Source: Paramecium octaurelia (taxonomy: Eukaryota > Ciliophora > Oligohymenophorea > Peniculida > Parameciidae). Taken from it: a stretch of DNA of 64,000 nucleotides. A program made the translations under genes and the position numbers. The DNA lies in the NCBI GenBank assembly GCA_905182995.1, contig CAJJDP010000002.1, forward strand, positions 186,001-250,000. Direction: 5' to 3'. How positions within the stretch are numbered: position 1 is the first letter of the stretch; each line of letters begins with the position of its first letter. Shown here in pieces: positions 38,608 to 52,070 of this stretch. The notes beneath the pieces are model-generated. The model was not told the origin of the DNA and did no database searches. It was given only the letters and a program-made list of their open reading frames with translations.

Positions 38608-39403
38608 TCACAGATTCGGCATACGATTTTATTATGCTTTTATAAATCTAATTCTTTTAATTTACTTTGTATAAGTCTATTTTAATTAATTAATGATTAT
38701 TTTATTTTACGTTTTAGTTTCAACAAATACACGTTTACTACGCAAAGCTGTGCTTTATTCTGGCTGATGTTCATCTAGCCAAAACAATACAAATTGAGCA
38801 CACACATTCCTTATTACTGAAAGTACTCTTTTCTAGATTCTATATTTATAATTAAATATCGTATACTTCTAAAGTTAATTAGCAATTTTTAAATTTCTAG
38901 AACTACCCTTTTTAAACCCTTTTAGATAATCTAAGCTTGTTTACTTTTTCAGGGTCTCCATGTTTGCTAAAACACAACCCAATTAATCTTGGTCAAACGA
39001 ATTTATTGTGGATTTTAATGTGTTACGCAATTCATTTAAATAAGTCAATGAAGGCGTCCCAAACTACAAATCTAAAATTACACATACCTATCCCGCAATT
39101 AGCAATTCGATAATAAAATTTATCTAATCCATTATGAGTTCAACATCTTTTCTACTCTATATCACACATTTTAAACGATGAACTTATTTTACAATATAAT
39201 TCAATGGTGGTTTTGCAATTGTGAATTCTAATTTACTAGCCTTTACCTGTAAAGAGTGGAATTATATTTTATTCATTAATTAATATGTATTAATCTAATT
39301 TAATACAATTAGGCAAATTCACTGTCCGAAATTTTGTTGTTTATAACTGTATATTCCCCCCTTGTTTCGGCTTTTTCTTAGATTAGGACTGATATTCATG
39401 CAT
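38608..39403 (-). CDS. Hypothetical protein, about 241 aa
   Basis: The product starts MHEYQSQSKKKPKQGGNIQL and is basic at the N-terminus, then mixed beta and helical (VHRLKCVIQSRKDVELIMDQ), then helical with LSVIRNVCAQFVLFWLDEHQ and a basic end (ALRSKRVFVETKTQN). Removing a 19-nt intron is required; a 24-nt one (39063-39086) and a 27-nt one keep frame whether spliced or not, so their status is uncertain. With all three removed the gene has 242 codons. I recognise no domain. Its stop lies 22 bp upstream of the kinase start on the same strand. Confidence 0.6.
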
Positions 39404-39726
39404 TTTTATATCTCACATTCAAATTCCTTATACTTTTCAAAAAGATACTCAATTTTATATACAATAATTCGAATTACAAATCAAATATACTAAGAATACC
39501 CCTCCTTTACTCATTAACATATTAAAACAACCTATAGTAGTAAAAATAACGGCATGCATTTAAGTAGTTAGTTACAATATTTATTAATATCTACTAAGAA
39601 TAGCATAATAAGACAATTGAAACCAAAGTTAAATGAACAGGAAGCATTTCAAAATTGGAAATTTATCAAACAAATAAATTCAAAAATTCTCAATAAAATA
39701 TTCCTTATGCAAAATATTAAAATTTG
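39404..39726. other. Intergenic, no gene seen
   Basis: 323 bp of AT-rich DNA between two minus-strand genes; it presumably carries the promoter of the gene starting at 39403. Confidence 0.6.
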
Positions 39727-42234
<2,508 letters not shown>

Positions 42235-42515
42235 AATAATTATAATATATTTCAAATAAAATAAATTATATAAATTGTTAAAGTGTTAGATTTAGAGAAT
42301 TCTTTTTTTAAGACTTGATAAAATAAGTCTAGCGAATTTCAATTAATAATTCATTAATGAAAATGAAATAGGTAATTATTTTGTATATTTTCAAAATTTA
42401 CTCCTATTTAAAATCTTAGAATTCTCTAAAATTATGGTACTAATAAATTAGCTGAAAAAGAATGAAATCAGATAGAAATTGCACTTTTAGACATTTTAAA
42501 CATTATGATATACAA

Positions 42516-43171
42516 TCAACGTTTTCTAAATTTCTTAATAATTTCTTCGGCATCATCAGCATCACTTATTAAGCTATCTATATCTGAAATTCTTTCAGAG
42601 TCTAATTTTGAGTCATCAGAAATATCATCATCATCATCGTCATCATCCTCTTCATTATTTCCATCATCTGAGTGTTGCTTCTTAAGTTTGCCTTTCGTGT
42701 TTTTCTCATTATGATTGGTTTATTATGGATTTTTTTCATCTAATGAATCAGCGCTAAATTATGATTTATTGTCATCATCTCCTTAGTCCTTAAGAATTTC
42801 TAAATTAAGGCTATATCATCATTTATTACCTTCTACATTTCTTCCCGCACCTTCATCTCCACTTGAGTTATCATCAAATCTGTTTTCTGGTTATTCTTTA
42901 GTAAGTTTCTTTTGTTTCAATTCAGCCAACCATTTATGATATACATCAATAGCTTCATCTAATCCTTTGATTTTAGTATGAAAGGAAACTTAACATTTAT
43001 CACAATTCAACTCTGCAATCTTAATTACTTTTTTTCTATTTCTTTTTGTTATTTTTACATTTTAACAATGACACAGTTTTTATAACCGCAAAGTGCACAA
43101 TCAAATATGGTCTTAATTGCTTATACCTTTTCTTTTTTTGGCATTCTATTCGACTTTCTTCTTCCTCCCAT
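42516..43171 (-). CDS. ELOF1: Transcription elongation factor ELOF1 with long acidic tail, 200 aa
   Basis: The N-terminus is ELOF1: MGGRRKSNRMPKKEK, then a zinc ribbon with CALCGYKNC and NCDKCQVSF (two CxxC pairs) and the closing DEAIDVYHKWLAELK. ELOF1 binds RNA polymerase II and helps elongation and transcription-coupled repair. Animal ELOF1 is about 83 residues; here about 110 residues follow, ending in a highly acidic tract with seven consecutive Asp (EEDDDDDDDISDD) and a basic finish KKFRKR. Two introns, 23 and 30 nt, give 201 codons; the 30-nt one must end at the second possible TTTAG to keep the acidic frame. Fungal Elf1 also has acidic tails, so the extension is not unique in principle. 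Confidence 0.88.
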
Positions 43172-43244
43172 TTTTTATATAATTAATAAAATAATACTTG
43201 AAAATTGGATTAAGTAATTTTTTATAGATATATAATAAACATAT

Positions 43245-44096
43245 TCACTTTTAATCAACCAAAGATTAGAGCAATTCTTGAGTTTAATTTTCATCAAAAC
43301 TTTCATATTGTTAAATTTTATTTTCTAATTCCATAATTTTTTCTTCATATCTATTTCTTTATTAATCTGCTTAGGATTCATAAAGTTATAATTTATTAGA
43401 AAGTTAATTGATCCACATTTTCTAGTGTTCCAATTCTTCCTAGTAATCATTATATTATTTTTATTATAATTAGGCCAATTCATCCAATTATAATTTTAAC
43501 ATTTCTATTTCTTAAACTTTTTCATCTAATTGCAGTTGAACAACTTCTAAATTGCCATTGCTATTTGAGCATGCATGATTAGATTGTTTAGGATGATCTG
43601 AGTCATATTTAATCTATTGAAATAAAGCCTAATTGAGATTAGAGATTTCCAAAGATTCTAAGGCTTATTCTTAAGCCTATTCTGCAATTAACTTAAATTT
43701 TTAAACTTTTTCAGAGAGCTTTTTATTTTACTCGATCAATGATTAAACTTGAGTCGCCAAGTATTCTGGATCTTTGTCTCTAAGTAAATTTTATAATTCT
43801 AGAGCTTCAAGTTTAACACTTAATTATTTCTTCTATTCTTTGATTTATTCTAAGTCCTTGATTACTTTGGTATATTCATTTTACACTAAAAAGTCTAGGA
43901 TGGATTGCAAGTCTGATTGATATTGATTCAAATGCTGTTGGACAAGTGCTAAATTATTGTTTCTAATAGCCTCATTTATTCCAATTTATATAAATTTAAT
44001 TTTCTCTAAGATGCAGTTGTATGATATTTATTCAATATATTATTTCTATTTAGTATTTAATGAAGGTGATTATTTATTTAACTTATTTTATCTCAT
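43245..44096 (-). CDS. Coiled-coil protein, 283 aa, intronless
   Basis: Single exon of 284 codons. The start is MRQNKLNKQSPSLNTKQKQY. Residues 40-85 (ILEKIKFIQIGINEAIRNNN, then QSILDFLVQNEYTKVIKDL) form paired helices that loosely recall a LisH or CTLH motif, but the match is weak. The rest is coiled coil with glutamate and glutamine heptads to the end. No other domain is seen. Stops and starts are 73 bp from ELOF1 and 66 bp from the RAB11-like gene. Function unknown; structural or scaffolding role likely. Confidence 0.7.
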
Positions 44097-44162
44097 TAAT
44101 TTGTAAAAATAATAAAATTTATCACTGATAATATATGTAAATTCATATTATTTATAATCAAT

Positions 44163-44821
44163 TCAACAACATTAAGTATTTCTTTTTTGAGAAGTGTTTG
44201 TTTCTTTAGTGTTAGTGATAACAATAGCATTTTCTGTGATAATCTTAGGACTCTGTTGGTCTTGCTTGAGTTGTTTCAATTACATATGGATCTCTATATT
44301 AGTATAAATGTATAAAAACCTTAAATTAATAGTTCAAATGCTTTGTCCACATTCTAAGAAGTCAAAGCTGAAGTCTCAATATACCCAGCCCCTATTTACT
44401 TTGCAACCTGTTGAGCTGTGTCACTGCCCACCACTCTTTGTTGACTTAAATCCAACTTATTCCCGATTAGAATTATTTTGACATTAAAATCAGCTTATTA
44501 TTTTACTTCTTCATACCACTTAACTACATTATCGAGAGATTCTTGATGAGTGAGATCAAAACATATTATGACCCCATGAGAACCCTTATAATAAGAAGTG
44601 CTGATAGATCGATATCTTTCCTGTCCAGCTGTATCCCACAATTATAGTTTGATGTGTTCATTCTTGATCGAGATCACTTTAGTGAAAAATTACACTCCTA
44701 TTGTTGATTTTAAATCATCAGAAAAGGTATGATTCACAAACCTCAACAATAGGTTAGTCTTACCTACTCCAGAATCGCCAATGACAATGACCTTAAGTAA
44801 ATAATTGAAGCTATCTATCAT
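44163..44821 (-). CDS. RAB11-like small GTPase, 210 aa
   Basis: A complete Rab: [14 protein letters not shown] (P-loop), KSTIGVQF (switch I), [19 protein letters not shown] (switch II), NKLD and ETSA. KSTIGVQF and the overall order resemble RAB11/RAB25, which act in recycling endosomes, but YRSIS differs from the RAB11 YRAIT, so the subfamily is tentative. The C-terminus ends QCC, a double geranylgeranyl signal. One intron of 26 nt near the 3' end gives 211 codons. It diverges from the DDT-domain gene across 246 bp. Confidence 0.88.
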
Positions 44822-44891
44822 ATTAGGGTTATTTTATATAATAAATAATTATTGCATTTCAAAATTTTCATGTAATTTTTAGACTCAACAA

Positions 44892-45026
44892 ATGGATTTT
44901 AGTAATCTGAGTGATGATATAGAACTGATCTATGATGTATTCATGGACTGTTAGTGTATAGAGACTATTAAGTAGTATATCTTTTTAATTGATTATATTA
45001 AATATGCTATAATATGTATAATGTGA
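44892..45026 (+). CDS. Doubtful 44-aa frame in a divergent promoter region
   Basis: ATG at 44892 to TGA at 45024. It begins MDFSNLSDDIELIYDVFMDC and then turns hydrophobic. It lies wholly inside the region between two divergent genes, so it may be an upstream frame in a transcript leader or chance. No family is recognised. Confidence 0.2.
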
Positions 45027-45067
45027 GGATAGAAAGTGCACAGATTCATAAGAATTTAAAAGTTATA

Positions 45068-46612
45068 ATGGCTGATGTATCAAATATTCATTTTTTATTC
45101 CCCGCAATTTAATTACCGAAATTGTAATAATAAATAATTAAAGTATGTCTCTGGTGAATACTCTGTAAATTTATGAATTTTGCCGTAGATTTGCTTCTCA
45201 ATTGAATTTACGGACTCGCTATACGGTAGAACAATTACACGACAGTTTTGTAAATTGTTTATTTAAAGAGATTTATAGGAATCTAATGAGAATTCATCGC
45301 TAGCCTATCAACTAGTGATAGGATTGATGGATAAATTTTGTTTAGCGTATTTGGTATAGGCATCAACACAAACTAATTCAGCTTTCTTGAATGTAATTGG
45401 ATAAATCAAAAAGTATGATGTAATTACGATTTTAGTTAATTTATTCGTCGATCAATCTTGATGAACATTTGGCCTACAATATTCACATTAATTACACGCA
45501 TTTATAGGATTAGAGCTTATATAAAAGATGAAATCGAATTAGAATACTAATAGTTCAAAGAGCATTTATAGTAAGAGCAATTTAAAAATTGGCTCGCCAT
45601 AGATAAATAAAGGCTGATCCTATTTATGATGGACACAATCTTTTATGAATCCGAATTTCTGATTTAGGAGATTGATCAAAGAATAAAGATCTAAGAAATA
45701 CTATCAAACAATGATTGGAAGAAGGAATTTGCAAAGAAGGAGGCAGAAGTAAAGAGACTGCAGCAATCAGTTGGAAAAGTGGCTAAGAAGAAACAAAAAG
45801 AATAGGTTAAGACTCTTCAAATAATAGCAGGATTGGAAGAAGAATTAAATCTCTATACAAAAGCATCAACTGTTGTTAATAGCTAATTATTTTATAATTC
45901 GGCTGTAGAGAAGATAACTGATAATATTTATGTACTTAATTAAATTCATAACCCATAGGTATTCCAAGAGGAGAAGAGATGTATCTATTAAGAAAACAAC
46001 CAACAAGATTGGCAAGTGATCAAAGGAGTTGAAATGATAGAATTGATTGGGCAACAATAGAAGAAAAGTGCACAAATGAAGACTTTAGTGAGTGAAGGTT
46101 ACTTTAGTTTAGAAGAATGTAAGTTGGATCCAATCGCACTTGATAATACTTACGGAATCGAATAAATTAGTCAAGACTCTATGGCCATTGAATTATTTCA
46201 GAGATGTGATATAAATACAGTTAGATAAATTCTTTTGGCTTTGGAGAAGGATTATTCAGAATATGAATTGAATTATTGGAAGAGTTGTTGGACATCTGCT
46301 GAAAAAAGGAAGATTTGGTAGGAGAAGGTTTAGAATGCAGATATGGTTGAATTAACTGAAATTTTGAGTAAGATTCCACATCAACTATCTTGGGTTAACA
46401 AAAAGCATGGACAAACTGATAGTCAGGCCAAGTATAAATCTAGTAGATGTAATAAATAATAATTATGTTGTTAGTGTATTGGTTCTATTAGAATAAGTTA
46501 TATTCTATGCCCTACCAATAATTAAGTAAACAAGAGCCATCTTTACATTCAATGTACTTGTTGGCTATAACATTATATGATAAATTAAAGAGTTATATTC
46601 ACAGGAAAATGA
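45068..46612 (+). CDS. DDT/WHIM-like chromatin remodeller subunit with Cys-rich end, 490 aa
   Basis: The N-terminal third resembles a DDT domain, found in ISWI-partner proteins such as ACF1/BAZ: VNTLQIYEFCRRFASQLNLR, RYTVEQLHDSFESNEN, then LMDKFCLAYLVQAS. The later part looks like WHIM modules: helices leading to RIRAYIKDEIELEY, a lysine-rich coiled coil, and ELNYWKSCWTSAEKRKIWQE with SKIPHQLSWVNKK. The end has CNKQQLCCQCIG plus further cysteines and YIQCTCW, possibly a zinc-binding module. Introns of 20, 29 and 23 nt give 491 codons. It could be the ciliate counterpart of an ISWI accessory subunit; I am fairly sure of DDT-like topology, less of the exact family. Confidence 0.65.
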
Positions 46613-46826
46613 GAACAATGGACATCAATTAAATTTAATAATAATAATAACAATCAGATCTAGAATCAACTTTGGATGATGACTTTTAAGACCTAAAATG
46701 AAATTATTGTTGTATTTAATAAATAAAATTCTTTGTTCTAAAACATTAAGTAAGAGAATTTGAACTTAAACAACGTTATAAAATATCAACAGATTCTAAT
46801 AACTTGTTTATTTAATTAAATTTAAT

Positions 46827-48145
46827 ATGTATAACAATCAGACAGTTCAGTTAGTGGGTAGATTGAGTCCTAAAACCAAGATTAATCTCGAATAACAAAA
46901 TATGCATAGACTTTCAAATAAAATGCTAGCCAAACACATTAATCCTGACATAGCACTTGTCCCAATGCTTGATGACATCATACCATGTAGTATCAGAATG
47001 AATATCAGTTAGTGAAATTTTGAATTAGAGAAAAATGATGCAATCCGTTTAACCAATCCAATATTATGAAGAGCAAAGACCATCAAGAACTATCCTTACA
47101 ACTCAGCCAAGATCTCATACAAATAAGTCTTCAAGATCAATTAAATCTAATTCAACTCATAGAGATCAAAAATCAAGAATGTCTAATCAAAAATATGAGT
47201 TGATGAGTTGTTGCTCATGTTCTTGTTGTGGATGCAGTAGAAAGAGCTCCACAAGACTCAAGAAGACTCCAACTCCCACTCCCAAAGTTAGAAGAAATTA
47301 TCAGGAAAACCCATCAACCAACAAATCTAATAAGTCCATAAGTATAATTTAAATTATATATTTTTAGAACAATCTTCAATCGCTAGTTCAGAATCAAAAA
47401 AGTCTAGAAAATAAAAAATTTTGAATTCATCCCAATAAATCAAATAAAAATGCGAATATCATCATTATGAACATAGACAATCCCATTAAACTACTCATTA
47501 ATCAAATAAAAAGCCAAGACCCTCAAGTGCTGCCATTGCCAATCCAGAAACTGCTAGAAGATAAAAGTTGAGAGAATACCAAGAAAAATAAAAATAATTA
47601 TAATATTTATACAGTGCTAAATAACTTTAACCATAACCAAGAGAATAAAGCATTTCAAAAGTAGCATGGAGAGCAGATATATCAAGAGTAACATTTAAAT
47701 TTTAATCATTTAGATTGAAGAAGGCAAAGAAAGAAAAAGCAGAATTGAAAAAATTGTTTAAGTTTAAAGAGATATTTTAAATAAATCTTTATCAAGACAT
47801 AGAAGTGCTTCAAAATAAGAATCCAAAAAGATTGTACCTCCTCCTGATCCTTAAAAATTGAAACTCTTAGAATAAAGAAAAAAACTAATGGAAAAAAAGA
47901 ACTAAAAAGTCATTCATGATAAGAAGGAGACGTAAAGATTAAAATAAGTTCTTAATTAACTAAAAAAACAAAAATAGGATGAAAAAGAATAAAAAACAAA
48001 AAAAACAGAATAATTATCCAAATTACAATAATATCAAAAAGAAAATAGATTGTAATGTAAAAAAAAGAAATTTGAACCGTCCGAATAATAAATTGAAAAG
48101 GCCTTTTAAATTGTGTCAAGCGATAAGGTAGAAAATGAATCATGA
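46827..48145 (+). CDS. Basic protein with a cysteine cluster, 414 aa
   Basis: The protein starts MYNNQTVQLVGRLSPKTKIN. Near residue 125 it has a dense cysteine cluster, SCCSCSCCGCSRKSS (seven cysteines in about ten residues), which could bind metal or be palmitoylated. Around it are serine, arginine and lysine-rich segments; the last 150 residues are a lysine and glutamine-rich helix (KKLMEKKNQKVIHDKKETQ). Introns of 22, 26 and 26 nt give 415 codons. No known domain is recognised. It could be a cortical or membrane-anchored structural protein. Confidence 0.62.
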
Positions 48146-49321
48146 TTATATTTAAAATGTATTGCATGAAGTAATAATATTATAATGATATACTTAATTA
48201 AATTTAAAAGTATGTAAATCTTAGATTAAAAAAAGACTTTAAACATCCAATTATTTTTATAACTTTTCTTGATTTGTTGTTATAATTTGAATATATCTCT
48301 AATTATTTATAAAGTTTTATTTTACCATATAGATCTTAGAAATTGAAAACTTAATTTTTAATAAGAAATTCAAAATAATATATTTTAGTTACTCAAATAA
48401 AATCTAAACAAAAATTAATGAGATTTTTAATTGTAATTTTGAGTATGACTCTCATAAAACGGTTGTATTTAGTTATCCTAACTAGTATTAAATTAATTCA
48501 CCTTTTAAGGAAAAAATTGAACGGTGTAACGTAGAAATTATTTTAATAATAGAATTCATATACATTTATCATTTGGTCAAGAGAACCATTTTTTGAAAAT
48601 TATAATATCTGATAGTTATTTTTAAATTGAGTTGATTACTAATCTTTTAAATATGATTAAAGTCTCAATAAATTTTATTCTAAAAATTCAATAACCTATT
48701 AAATCTTTTTTAAGTAAAAAATGTGTGCATTAATGATGCTATGTTTTTTGAATCTTAATATATCTCAAGAGAAAAGCAAGTGATTTCATATTAATATGCT
48801 ATTTCTAAACTAAATTTACAATATCGATAATCTTAAACTAAATACTAATTGAAAGTGGGAAATAAAATTCTTTACAATAAAAATTAAAACAAATTGAAGG
48901 GAAAACTGAAATTCAGTTTTATTTATGGTTGATAGACTTACCATCCTATTAGTATGGATTCTTATGAAAATCTTCCTATTCCAACAAATTCTCTCTAAGT
49001 ATGATTTTAATATTATAGTAATAATTTAATCACAAGATAAGTAAAAAGTATTGATTTAAGTTAAGCTTTTGATAAAATTCTAAAACAACTTAAATCATAC
49101 CTTTAATAGTATAAATTTAATGATTTAATTTTATTGTGTGTGTTATTTGTAGGTATCTAATATATATAAGGGTTTAGAATTTCATAACTTAAAAAAGGTT
49201 TGAAAATTTAAGTCTATTGAAGAGATATTAGATATTAATTTACGAATCTCTTAGTAAAAGTGAATAATATTCATTAGACTTAATAATTTTGCATCTCAAG
49301 AATTAATATTTCAAATTAGTT
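48146..49321. other. Long intergenic stretch, 1,176 bp
   Basis: The longest gene-free stretch in the window. It is strongly AT-rich, and the frames open on either strand have no protein-like composition. I saw no RNA gene, repeat array or transposon end. The promoter of the channel gene at 49322 should lie at its right end. Confidence 0.65.
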
Positions 49322-52037
49322 ATGGAAGCAAATATTTCAACTACTACTAGAATGGGCCCTTGTAATGTAACACAATAAATTACTTCGAAACCAGAGTCCC
49401 CTTCTTCATAATCATTATTAGATGAAGAGAGTGAAGTGTTGCACCACAATATGATAAAGGATAAAAAACAAAATATTTTTGGTTAAAGTCGTAAAGTAAA
49501 ATTATGTTTTTGAATAAGTCGGATTATCTAAAGCATGCTATATTCTTAACAAATAGATCTTTAAGAATGACTGAAAACAAAAAACCTTCGCAGTTTGTAA
49601 TAAATTTTAGGAAACAATACTTCATACATCGATTCATCAACAACCTATTTACAAATCTTTACTTTATGAAATAGGATTAAAAACTAAAAATAACATAAAC
49701 TTTAGATGAAAAACCAGCATAATAATTTGCCAAAGATAATTGTAAGAAATAAAAACAATATTTAATAGCTAGGGACAGTAAAAAAAATAAATGGATATTT
49801 CTACCGTCAACTCATTTTATAATGACTTGGGATATTCTAGGACTTTTATTTCACCTCATTATGCTATGGGTCAGTCCTTTTTTATGCTCTTTTCATGAAT
49901 TTAATAATAGTATAATCAGATCTCTTTAGACAATAATATTATTTTATATGGTTTTTGATTTTTTAGTAATGTTTAACAGAGCTATAATCAGAGAGGCAGT
50001 TATAGTATATTAAAGAAAGGATTTCATTAAAAATTATTTAAGATCTAATGCTATTTATGATTTTGCAAATTTGGCAATATGGTTATACTTAAAATATGAA
50101 TTTCACTAATTATATTACCTTTAAGAGTGTCTAATCATATTATAAGTGTTTTTGATATATAAAAAAATTTAGAGGTATATCACAGAGTATTTCCAGTAAA
50201 TATATTGTCGAGGAAATCAAAGTTTCACTATAGATTTGTTATCTTTGATAATTTAAATTTACTACTTTGCTCATATTATAGCATGTATTTGGCATTATGT
50301 CGGATCATAAACTGAAAGTCTAGGGAATTCATGGTTAATAGATAATCAATTAGAGAATAAATCGTCTTGGAGCAAATATAACGCAGCCTTCTATTGGGCA
50401 ACAATGACTATGACAACAGTTGGATATGGCGATGTGGTTGCAGTTAATGAAATTGAAATGATTGTTGCATCCATAGTCATGTTTTGCTCAAGTTGTGCTT
50501 TTGCTTATACAATGAGCTCAATAGGGATTATCTTAAAGAATATTTATGATACATAATTAAACTATAAGTATTATTTCAAATTATATCTTGGTAGAAAAAA
50601 TCTTATATAAATTACTCAATTTATGCTAAAAAACAATGTAGATGAATAAATTCAAGGGAGAATCAGGAATTATTTAAATTCTTAGTTATATTAAGAGAAG
50701 AAGGAGAATATGGATGATGTGAACAATATCGTGAATTCCCTCCCATTTAATTTGCAATAAGATTTAAATGCAGATATACAACACAGAGTAATCAAACAAA
50801 TCAAATTAATTATCAATCATTTTTCTAAATCAACTTAAATCCAAGTAGCTAAGAATCTTCAACTCATTTCATTATTGACTGGAGATGTAGTTTATAAATA
50901 AGGTGATCTTTCGGAGGATAGTCTGTAACAATCTTTATTATTTAAGATATTTTATTCATAAAGGTGAAGTCAAACAAACTGAACTCTAAACCAAAACAAC
51001 ACTTAAAACATTATAAAAAAACCAATATCTTGGGATTTATTCATTTTTTACTGGTTTTTGCCCCAAAGACACAGCTATATGTAATAGTCCTACAGAGATA
51101 TATAAAATAAATAGGAAGAAATTTTTAGAGATTATTCGAAGCAATCAAAAGGATTACGAAATTTTCAATCATATTAAGGATAAAATTATATTTACTAATA
51201 ATTTAGTATTGTTTGATCATAAGTGCAATTTTTGTAGTCGACCTTTTCATTTGGAAATAGATTGTCCACTTATCTAATATAAACCAGATTTAGAGTAGAT
51301 CTTGAAGAAGGAGAACTTTACTGTGAAACATAACTTTAGGGTTTTCAAGAAACGAAGAAACAATAGATACAGCACTTTAGGATAATTGAATAAATTAGCT
51401 TAATCCTTGAGTTAATTTTAAGAAGATTAATAAATATAACTTTTTGGTTTGCATGAGAATAACCAAATTGAAATACCGCGTTAGAGAACTGGACTTTCAG
51501 AAGCAATTTATCAAAATTCACCATAGTTGAATGCCCAAAACTTGTAAAATCTTAGTGGCATTAGTGATGAAGAATAACACTCAGAAAATTAACATAACTC
51601 ATAATAACAACTAAAATAATAAATTTAATAATCAGCAATAAAAGCTTACCATAGTAATCTTATTATTTACTTTAGGGTCATCAGTATCAAAAATAAAATT
51701 AACTAAAATTGAACACAGAACTTCCAAAAGTAACTTCGCACCAATAACAGATAATTTAAACGCATCGTTTAGCATTCTTGATGAAGTTAAACATTTACTC
51801 AATCACTAAAATACTTTCAATCTAGATAAAGTGAACTTTATGAGTATTTCATATATGCCTTAATACTCTTTGGAGTCACAACTAAAATAAATGGCTAAAA
51901 CCATGAAAAGGAAAAACTAAAGACTTTAGAGGTTGCATGAGAGATTTGACAAATACACATTCTTCTATCAAGTTAAGGAATTATCTCTCAAATTAAGATT
52001 GTTTTACAAAAGAAGTAATAAAAACACTTACTAATGA
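49322..52037 (+). CDS. Cyclic-nucleotide-binding potassium channel, 882 aa
   Basis: A six-helix voltage-gated-type K+ channel with a cytoplasmic cyclic-nucleotide-binding domain (EAG/CNG superfamily). Membrane helices lie between about residues 190 and 440; the pore reads YWATMTMTTVGYGDVVAVNE with the selectivity filter TVGYGD. After S6 comes a C-linker, then a CNBD: LISLLTGDVVYKQGDLSEDS and LYFIHKGEVKQTELQTKT. The phosphate cassette is not typical, so nucleotide binding is uncertain. A Cys motif CNFCSRPFHLEIDC follows, and the tail is glutamine and asparagine-rich. Three introns (23, 22 and 22 nt) give 883 codons; the last, near the 3' end, adds 110 residues of helical tail. Paramecium uses many such channels in swimming behaviour. 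Confidence 0.9.
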
Positions 52038-52070
52038 ATTTGCTAAATTTTATAATAAATTAAATATAAA

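Noticed and set aside
38910-38945. A 32-nt intron candidate (GTTTGACC...TTTTAG) in the gene at 38608-39403
   Set aside because: Recounting the A-run downstream showed the unspliced frame continues correctly; splicing it would break the total codon count.
42505-42714. A serine-rich plus-strand frame
   Set aside because: It is the complement of the acidic Asp/Glu tail of ELOF1.
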